Part shown: positions 50,170 through 55,541 of the stretch, in pieces
How positions within the stretch are numbered: the first letter of the stretch is position 1
Layout: each line of letters starts with the position of its first letter
Assembly: GCA_045589235.1 (NCBI GenBank)
Contig: JAZNOR010000080.1
Span: forward strand, 1 to 55,541
Length of the DNA: 55,541 bases
Reading direction: 5' to 3'
Source of the DNA: RGIG7332 sp045589235
GTDB taxonomy: Bacteria; Bacillota; Clostridia; Oscillospirales; JAAYXM01
Notes under the pieces: generated by a model
The model's database searches: none
The model's input: the letters and a program-made list of their open reading frames with translations, nothing else
What the model was told of the DNA's origin: nothing
Translations under genes and position numbers: made by a program

Positions 50170-50666
50170 TGTTCTCTACCTATACCGCAGGTGGATAAAA
50201 CTTCCTCTTGCAGAGCAAAGTGAAGTTTTTCGTCAGCTTCACTTTTTTCGTGATCATACCCGAGAAGATGAAAAGCGGAGTGCGCCGCTAAAAAGCAAAG
50301 CTCGCGTGTGAGCGAATGACCGTATTCTTTTGACTGAGCTTCTGCGCGCGGAACGGATATTACGATGTCACCAAGCATACAAGCGCCTGTATCAGGGTCA
50401 AGTTCAAGAGGAGAAGGTTCAAAGCCTTCGCCCGGTTTAATCTCCTGCATAGGGAAAGAGAGAACATCTGTTGGAGCATCCTTTTCGCGATGCTCACTGT
50501 TTAACTCGCGTATACCATCATCATCGGTGAGCATAACGTAAACATCAAATGGGCAATTGTATCCCTCGTGGTCAATGGAGGCTTCAATAACGCGCTTCAT
50601 TAAATCTTCTGTTTGCTTGTCAACTGTAATGTTTTCCTTTGCGGAAACAATTGATATGTGATGCAT
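50166..50666 (-). CDS. ybeY: rRNA maturation endoribonuclease YbeY
   Basis: 166 residues. The zinc motif HSAFHLLGYDH (H-x3-H-x5-H, about 129-139) and DVLSFPM (about 68) identify YbeY, which matures the 16S 3' end and takes part in ribosome quality control. It sits between phoH and dgkA, with one- and four-base overlaps, as in other Firmicutes. Confidence 0.93.
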   Translation of the reverse strand: MHHISIVSAKENITVDKQTEDLMKRVIEASIDHEGYNCPFDVYVMLTDDDGIRELNSEHREKDAPTDVLSFPMQEIKPGEGFEPSPLELDPDTGACMLGDIVISVPRAEAQSKEYGHSLTRELCFLAAHSAFHLLGYDHEKSEADEKLHFALQEEVLSTCGIGREQ

Positions 50667-51649
50667 TATCTTTTGTTACCCTTCTTTCTGTCTGAATCGT
50701 ATTTGTCATACGCTTCGATAATCCGTGAAACGAGAGCATGACGAACAACATCGCTCGTTGTGAGCATGCACTGGTTTATATCTTCAACATTCTTCAAAAC
50801 GCGCATTGCTTCTTTAAGACCGGATGGTTTTCCGTCAGGCAAGTCAATCTGCGTAATATCGCCTGTAATAACAGCTTTTGAACCGAATCCCAAACGCGTT
50901 AGAAACATTTTCATCTGTTCGGGAGTTGTATTTTGCGCCTCGTCTAAAATTATGAACGAATCATCAAGTGTTCTGCCGCGCATATAAGCAAGAGGTGCAA
51001 CCTCAATTGAACCGCGCTCAAAATATTTCTGATAGCTATCTGCACCGAGCATATCAAAAAGACCATCATAAAGTGGGCGAAGATACGGGTCGACCTTGCT
51101 CTGTAAATCACCGGGCAAGAAACCTAATTTTTCGCCGGCTTCAATTGCTGGGCGTGTTAAAATAATACGGCTGACTTCCTTTTTGCGAAACGCAGCAACA
51201 GCCATTGCAACAGCAAGATAAGTTTTACCGGTACCGGCAGGGCCTACACCCATCGTAATTGTGTTATTCTGGATTGATTCAATGTACTTTTTCTGCCCTA
51301 AGGTTTTAGGCTTAATCGGCTTACCCTTGGTTGTTATGCAGATAATATCACGTGAGAGAGAATCAATTTCTTTTTCTTCGCCTGCGTTGACAAGCCCCAT
51401 AACATAACGAAGACTCTGTTCATTTATAAGCTCACCGCGGGAAGCATAGGTTAAAAGTGCATTTATTGCGCGTTCAGCGCGATCGATTGCATCGTCATCT
51501 CCCGTTATTTTAAGCTCATCTCCGCGATTAACAACGGTTACGTTGAGTTCACGTTCTAAAAGAGCACAGTTTTCGTCATACGAGCCGAATAGGTCAATTA
51601 AATATTCATTGAGTTTAGGTTTAATTATTTTTTCAGCCAAAAAGTTCAC
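50666..51649 (-). CDS. phoH: PhoH-family ATPase (PhoH-like)
   Basis: 327 residues. An N-terminal KH-like part (about 20-70), then a P-loop ATPase: GVGPAGTGKTYLAVAMAV (about 133-150), TRPAIEAGEKLGFLPGDLQ (about 162-180), DDSFIILDEAQNTTPEQMKMFLTR (Walker B, in parts, about 225-248) and ITGDITQIDLP. Probably RNA-related; often beside ybeY. It overlaps yqfD by 4 bases. Confidence 0.92.
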   Translation of the reverse strand: MNFLAEKIIKPKLNEYLIDLFGSYDENCALLERELNVTVVNRGDELKITGDDDAIDRAERAINALLTYASRGELINEQSLRYVMGLVNAGEEKEIDSLSRDIICITTKGKPIKPKTLGQKKYIESIQNNTITMGVGPAGTGKTYLAVAMAVAAFRKKEVSRIILTRPAIEAGEKLGFLPGDLQSKVDPYLRPLYDGLFDMLGADSYQKYFERGSIEVAPLAYMRGRTLDDSFIILDEAQNTTPEQMKMFLTRLGFGSKAVITGDITQIDLPDGKPSGLKEAMRVLKNVEDINQCMLTTSDVVRHALVSRIIEAYDKYDSDRKKGNKR

Positions 51650-52827
51650 TCGCCTTTCGGTATCATTTGTTCAATTCCGATTTTTCTTTCACATTCTACG
51701 GTAAGATTTGCGCATAGCAGACCGTTAAGTCGAGATAGGGAAGAATCATTTAATTTAAAGGTGTCTTCATCGTTTAGCAAAACATAACTTTCAACTTCAC
51801 TACATGCTTTTTGCAAAAAAATATCGGGTGAATTTAAAACCGCCTGCGTTTCATATTCGATTAAAGTTTGCTTTTCAAGAGCAATTGGTAAAGGAATATT
51901 AAACGGCAGAGTAAGTATTGATCTCTCTATTATTTTATCATACTTTGTATATAAATTACTACCCTTTATATGTAAATTTATTCTGAAATTTCCTAAAATT
52001 AAAGAGTAGCGCGTTTTTTCTTTGTTTGTTTTTAATTTTTTTGCGCCTTTTTCAGGTATAACAACTTTTAAATTGTGCCAGGTTTTAGCTCGAATATCTG
52101 CAACGGCGCGCATTTCTACAATTGTGCCCGTGCGACCGGTCATATATCCGCTGGCTAAAAGTGTTCCGCGCGTTACGGCATCGCCAACGCATACCTCGGG
52201 TGTACCTGAAGTTACCGTGATTTTTGAAATAATCCCATCAGTATCTGAAATAATATTGCTCGGCGTTTTATTGTCTAATATTTCAGGTGCATGTGTGCGT
52301 TCGTGAACTTCAACTTCGGCACGAGTTCCTTTTATATTAACGGTTATATTAACCAGGTCGGGAATAGATAGCAAAATATCGTTTTTCAACTCTGCATGGT
52401 TAATGTTTCTTGAAAATGCTCCGATTTTAACACCGTTATAAGCTAAATGCTCGCGAATTAGGCTCTCGGATACCGCATTGCAACCTGAGATGTCAATTGT
52501 CCAGATAAAAGAAGTAAGTGCAAAAAGAAGTGCGGCAAAAACAAGAAAACTTGAAATTAAAGTAATACGCTTTTTAAAACGCATAGCAAAAAAAGGAAAA
52601 CCTGTTTTTTTAATTATATGTATTTTACACATTGTTCTGCGTGCAATTGGGCGAATTTTCATAAAGTCTGCGGCAGGAATACATAGGGTTAAAGTATCAA
52701 AAGATAACTTGTGTAAATTCCAAAAGGGAATATTTCGTTTCGCAAGTAAATTCAGAAAACGTTCGGGAGTGGGTGAATTTACACGTATTAAAACATAACC
52801 GAGAAAAAAGTTGATAAAATAAATCAA
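51646..52827 (-). CDS. yqfD: Sporulation protein YqfD
   Basis: 393 residues, TTG start seven bases after GGAGG. An N-terminal globular part, one membrane helix (about 90-110, ITLISSFLVFAALLFALTSFIW split) and a large extracytoplasmic domain (WTIDISGCNAVSESLIREHLAYNGVK in parts is a POTRA-like start). YqfD is made under sigma-E control and is needed for normal spore formation in Bacillus. Its presence suggests sporulation ability or descent. Confidence 0.9.
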   Translation of the reverse strand: MIYFINFFLGYVLIRVNSPTPERFLNLLAKRNIPFWNLHKLSFDTLTLCIPAADFMKIRPIARRTMCKIHIIKKTGFPFFAMRFKKRITLISSFLVFAALLFALTSFIWTIDISGCNAVSESLIREHLAYNGVKIGAFSRNINHAELKNDILLSIPDLVNITVNIKGTRAEVEVHERTHAPEILDNKTPSNIISDTDGIISKITVTSGTPEVCVGDAVTRGTLLASGYMTGRTGTIVEMRAVADIRAKTWHNLKVVIPEKGAKKLKTNKEKTRYSLILGNFRINLHIKGSNLYTKYDKIIERSILTLPFNIPLPIALEKQTLIEYETQAVLNSPDIFLQKACSEVESYVLLNDEDTFKLNDSSLSRLNGLLCANLTVECERKIGIEQMIPKGE

Positions 52828-52839
52828 AAAACTCCCTCC

Positions 52840-53118
52840 TCATATCGGCTTGAAAACCACGGAAATTATATTTCCGTATAGACGGAGACCTAAGTCATTC
52901 ATAGCAGAAATCTTTAAGTTTTCACCCTCTATATGTAGCAGGTGCTTGCCGACATTTACGGAAAGCTGTGTGTCGTCATATTCTAAAATTCCTTTATGAT
53001 TTTCAATTAAAACTTCATTGTTTCCGCAGATTTCAATTCGTGCAATACCGGGGAGTGTATCTTCGGGAATATCAAACATCAAAGCTGCACGCTTTAAAAA
53101 TCCATCGTGTTTAGGCAT
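52840..53118 (-). CDS. yqfC: Sporulation protein YqfC
   Basis: 92-residue YabP/YqfC-family protein: FDIPEDTLPGIARIEICGNNEVLIENHKGILEY (in parts) and LRLYGNIISVVF. It lies upstream of yqfD in the usual order. AAAGGATG precedes the ATG. I could not assign a sigma-E promoter with confidence. Confidence 0.9.
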   Translation of the reverse strand: MPKHDGFLKRAALMFDIPEDTLPGIARIEICGNNEVLIENHKGILEYDDTQLSVNVGKHLLHIEGENLKISAMNDLGLRLYGNIISVVFKPI

Positions 53119-53162
53119 AATAACACATCCTTTCTTTAAGTATTATTATGCAAAAGCGCGCA

Positions 53163-53190
53163 AAAAAAGACACCCGAGGGTGTCTTTTTA
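53163..53190 (-). terminator. Terminator of pyrB
   Basis: Arms AAAAGACACCC and GGGTGTCTTTT around a GA-type loop, with an A-run on the plus strand (T-run on the minus). Confidence 0.8.
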
Positions 53191-54246
53191 TTACAAGGCT
53201 TTGTCACAATAGCTGCAGTATTTAACACCGTCAATCTCGTGAACAAGCGGTGGCAGATAAGCTTCTGTTGATGTTATGCAACGAGGATTTTTGCAAGTGC
53301 AACCACCAATCGGCACAGGTTCAGGTTTTTCCGGCTTATGTTTTAACATAGTTGCCAACAGAGCCATGCGCATATACATACCGTTTCGTGCCTGCTCAAA
53401 GTAGAGTGCACGCGGGTCATCGTCAACATCAACTGTGATTTCATCGACACGCGGAAGCGGATGAAGAATGAGCATATTTTCCTTAGCGTCAGCAAGCTTG
53501 TTTCTGGATAATACATAAGCGCTTTTGTGCTTTAAATATTCAGCCTCTGTTGAGAAACGTTCGCGCTGGATTCTTGTCATATAAAGAACATCAACATTCG
53601 GGATAGCATCCTCAAGAGATGTGGTTTCAACATACTGCTGATTATTGACATCCATAAAATGACGCACATAAGACGGAACTCGAAGCTCCTCGGGTGAGAT
53701 GAGGTAGAACTTAACACCGGAATAGCGGGAGAGAGCTTTTATGAGTGAATGAACAGGTCTGCCGTTTTTCAAGTCGCCAACAAGACCGATTGTCAAGTCA
53801 TCAAATTTGCCGAGATGCTTACGGATAGTGCTGAGGTCGGCAAGAGTCTGAGTCGGATGTAGATGTCTGCCGTCACCGGCGTTGATTACAGGAACACGTG
53901 AGTAGAGAGAAGCTGCGCGTGCGGCGCCCTCATATGGGCTTCGCATAACTATGATGTCCGCATAATTTGCCATCATAGCAATCGTGTCTTTGAGTGACTC
54001 ACCTTTGGAAACAGAGGTAGAGCCCGGGTCAGAGAAACCGATTACATTGCCGCCAAGTCTGAACATAGCGGTTTGAAATGAGTTGTTTGTACGTGTGCTC
54101 GGCTCGTAGAAAAGATTAGCAGAAACCTTGCCGCGACACTCATTTATAAAATCCTCGGGTGAGTGCATAATATCCTCGAAAAGGGAATAGAGTGTGTCAA
54201 ATTCCTGCGGTGTAATGTCGACAAAATCAATTAAATTTCGTGTCAT
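53191..54246 (-). CDS. pyrB: Aspartate carbamoyltransferase fused to PyrI-like zinc domain
   Basis: 351 residues. The catalytic chain makes carbamoyl-aspartate in pyrimidine synthesis: FYEPSTRTNNSF (carbamoyl-phosphate loop, about 49-60), GSTSVSKGESLKDT (about 76-89), RHLHPTQTLADL (about 126-137) and HPLPRVDEI (about 262). A C-terminal tail has CKNPRCI and, 20 residues on, YCSYC: the four-cysteine zinc motif of the PyrI regulatory chain without its nucleotide-binding domain. The start is ATG 54246 after GAGAGGAGC; the longer frame to 54351 is non-homologous. Confidence 0.9.
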   Translation of the reverse strand: MTRNLIDFVDITPQEFDTLYSLFEDIMHSPEDFINECRGKVSANLFYEPSTRTNNSFQTAMFRLGGNVIGFSDPGSTSVSKGESLKDTIAMMANYADIIVMRSPYEGAARAASLYSRVPVINAGDGRHLHPTQTLADLSTIRKHLGKFDDLTIGLVGDLKNGRPVHSLIKALSRYSGVKFYLISPEELRVPSYVRHFMDVNNQQYVETTSLEDAIPNVDVLYMTRIQRERFSTEAEYLKHKSAYVLSRNKLADAKENMLILHPLPRVDEITVDVDDDPRALYFEQARNGMYMRMALLATMLKHKPEKPEPVPIGGCTCKNPRCITSTEAYLPPLVHEIDGVKYCSYCDKAL

Positions 54247-54552
54247 AAATAAAGCTCCTCTCACGATATATACTTTAAATATTTTATCATAGATATGAAA
54301 AATAGTAAACACATTTTTCGACGTTTTTTTAGTGCACTCATATAAGTGCACTAAATAACGAAAAAATATATATAATTATTATAGTTATACTTATGCAATC
54401 AAAAGTAGGTCATCGAAGACAGCAAAATTGCTGGACAAATCGCAATTGCTTATAAACAAGAACAAAAGCGTACAGATGTGTACTGAAAGAAAAGAATTGA
54501 GAAAGTATAATTATTATAATGATTATAGTTAGTATAAAGCGAGGTTCTCTAT
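54247..54552. other. Divergent pyrB-xre intergenic region
   Basis: Contains a perfect-arm inverted repeat TTTAGTGCACT / AGTGCACTAAA (54330-54357) and two related AT-rich blocks, ATTATAGTTATACTT (54376-54390) and AAGTATAATTATTATAAT (54503-54520) with TTATAGTTAGTATAA after it. The latter could be operators for the XRE protein. A short reading from 54411 (VIEDSKIAGQIAIAYKQEQ) looks like a coding remnant but begins after a stop and has no start. Confidence 0.45.
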
Positions 54553-54825
54553 ATGGGAAGAGATGTTGAATATAAAAACAGAGATAGGGTTATTCAGCTT
54601 GGAATAGCTATATCGACCTTGCGTAGAATAAGAGGATTATCACAGGAAAAACTTGCGGAAAAAGCTAATATAAGCAGGTCGCTTTTAAGTAACATTGAAG
54701 CTCCGAATATGGCATATAGTTTTTCTTTGGATGTTTTTTATAATATTGCTGATGCTTTAGATATTTCTCCAGAACAATTGATTTCTGCATCGATATTTCC
54801 AGATAAAACAAAAGTTGAGGTGTAG
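54553..54825 (+). CDS. XRE-family helix-turn-helix regulator
   Basis: 90-residue Cro/C1-type DNA-binding protein. RIRGLSQEKLAEKANISRSLLSNIEAP (in parts, about 25-51) is the helix-turn-helix, followed by SLDVFYNIADALDISPEQLI. Low-GC intergenic repeats upstream may be its operators. It precedes a SLOG-family gene that has its own promoter. Confidence 0.85.
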   Translation: MGRDVEYKNRDRVIQLGIAISTLRRIRGLSQEKLAEKANISRSLLSNIEAPNMAYSFSLDVFYNIADALDISPEQLISASIFPDKTKVEV

Positions 54826-54837
54826 TAAAATTTTCTA

Positions 54838-54866
54838 TTGCTTTTTGCAAAAAGGTGTAGTATAAT
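54838..54866 (+). promoter_or_regulatory. Promoter of SLOG gene
   Basis: TTGCTT (54838-54843), a 17-base spacer, TATAAT (54861-54866). Confidence 0.5.
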
Positions 54867-54896
54867 AATAACAAACAAATGTACGAGAGGCACGTT

Positions 54897-55373
54897 ATGA
54901 CAGGTAATGTTTGTATGTTCACGGGGCATAGAAAAATCCCGTATGGAAAATTGAATGGAATAAAAAGACTTCTTTTGCGTGAAGTGCAGGCACTTATTTT
55001 AAGCGGAACGGAAGAATTTATAACAGGCGGTGCACTGGGGTTTGATACTATTGCAGCGGAGTGTGTGCTCTATCTGAAAAAACAATTTCCACATATTAAA
55101 TTGAAACTATATCTCCCGTGCCGTGATCAATATAAAAACTGGAATATCTCAAATCGCCAAAAATATGAAAACATATTGAAACATGCAGATGAAGTCAATT
55201 ATGTTTCGGAATTCTATTCTTATAGCTGCATGCATGAGCGAAATCGAAGAATGGTTGAGGCGAGCGATATATGCATCGCTTTTCTTGAAAGGCAAGAGGG
55301 TGGAAGTGCATACACGGTAAATTATGCGAAAGAGGGCGGCTTAACTGTTGTAAATTTAAATGAAATGTTATAA
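54897..55373 (+). CDS. SLOG-family DUF1273 (YpsA-like) protein
   Basis: 158 residues with a Rossmann-like SLOG fold. CMFTGHRKIP (about 6-15), FITGGALGFDTIAAE (about 41-55), CMHERNRRMVEASD (about 116-129) and GGSAYTVNYA (about 141-150) match DUF1273/YpsA, predicted to bind nucleotide-derived ligands; function is not settled. ATG 54897 follows GAGAGG at good spacing; the upstream ATG 54879 has no ribosome site. The repeat copy begins right after. Confidence 0.85.
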   Translation: MTGNVCMFTGHRKIPYGKLNGIKRLLLREVQALILSGTEEFITGGALGFDTIAAECVLYLKKQFPHIKLKLYLPCRDQYKNWNISNRQKYENILKHADEVNYVSEFYSYSCMHERNRRMVEASDICIAFLERQEGGSAYTVNYAKEGGLTVVNLNEML

Positions 55374-55378
55374 AAAAA

Positions 55379-55541
55379 CAGAGTTAGAAAAGCCACAACT
55401 AGATAAGGAAGTATTGGTTTTGCAGCCATATTTTCCGTAAATAGTGCATCAAAAAATGCCGCAATACGCCAGTATTACGGCATTTTTATTCTTTCTCTTA
55501 ACGAAAAATCTGATTTTCAAAACTGTGTTGCACCCTGAAAA
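55379..55541. repeat. MITE-like repeat, right copy (truncated by window end)
   Basis: Bases 55390-55541 equal 1-152 except for C-to-T at 55400 and T-to-C at 55531. This copy shows the true left flank ACAGAGTTAGAAAAGCCACAAC, which mirrors the right end of the left copy (reverse complement CAGAGTTAGCCACAAC). The terminal repeat is therefore about 33-37 bases. The palindrome GCCG...CGGC is included. Confidence 0.75.

Noticed and set aside
54411..54481. Small gene fragment reading VIEDSKIAGQIAIAYKQEQ
   Set aside because: It follows a stop codon, has no start or ribosome site and is too short to assign. Mentioned only as a possible remnant.
1..55541. Circular replicon closed by the 152-base end overlap
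   Set aside because: The two end copies differ at two positions, and the gene content is ordinary chromosomal. A dispersed repeat explains it better, though circularity cannot be excluded without reads.

Overview
The window looks like chromosomal DNA of an uncultured, AT-rich member of the Bacillota (class Clostridia). The evidence is strong AGGAGG-type ribosome sites, frequent GTG/TTG starts, S-layer-homology (SLH) proteins, a tandem glycine riboswitch, and the Firmicutes block yqfC-yqfD-phoH-ybeY-dgkA. yqfC and yqfD point to a spore-forming ancestry. I see no rRNA, tRNA, CRISPR array, prophage or transposase gene. Both window ends lie in copies of one non-coding repeat (150 of 152 bases identical), so this may be a contig bounded by a repeat family.

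Layout. 0-1.2 kb: MITE-like repeat, the C-terminal stump of a lost SLH gene, and an intact SLH gene. 1.3-6.5 kb: amino-acid permease, glutamine synthetase, AraC regulator, MATE exporter. 6.5-9.4 kb: HAD phosphatase, an ACT-ACT-metallo-beta-lactamase fusion, and a short-chain dehydrogenase broken by an in-frame TAA. 9.4-11.2 kb: tandem glycine riboswitch plus terminator ahead of a sodium:alanine/glycine symporter. 11.3-18.5 kb: cell-surface genes (two SLH proteins, a membrane coiled-coil protein), a sialidase-like protein, an AspT-like carrier and an SGNH hydrolase.

18.6-29.2 kb appears to be one long operon. It opens with etfB-etfA-FAD oxidase, the gene order of the electron-confurcating lactate dehydrogenase LctBCD. 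A second alanine/glycine symporter, two TIM-barrel isomerases, nicotinamidase, NAD synthetase and an M20 amidohydrolase follow. 29.2-32.7 kb: zinc-ribbon/TM2 protein, ComB-like phosphatase, YbaK deacylase, HAD phosphatase and WG-repeat lipoprotein. 32.8-36.7 kb: an Lrp-type regulator and a proton-translocating transhydrogenase whose PntB carries two tandem copies of the NADP-binding domain III, both lacking the usual Lys-Arg-Ser of the 2'-phosphate site. 36.7-42.6 kb: rodA (reverse), then fhs, tsaE, tsaB, rpiB and pncB. 42.8-49.7 kb: an EF-G-like GTPase, a TepA-type protease, trmK, a Nif3 protein, rqcH and a thioesterase. 49.7-54.2 kb (reverse): dgkA, ybeY, phoH, yqfD, yqfC and pyrB, the last fused to a PyrI-like zinc domain. 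54.5-55.4 kb: XRE regulator and a SLOG-family protein.

Taken together the genes suggest an amino-acid and lactate-using anaerobe. Alanine/glycine uptake, lactate oxidation through Etf confurcation, transhydrogenation of NAD(P)H and formyl-THF synthesis form one redox theme (inference). The most unusual features are the duplicated PntB domain III and a palindrome shared by the promoters of the lrp-pnt operon and the distant EF-G-like gene.
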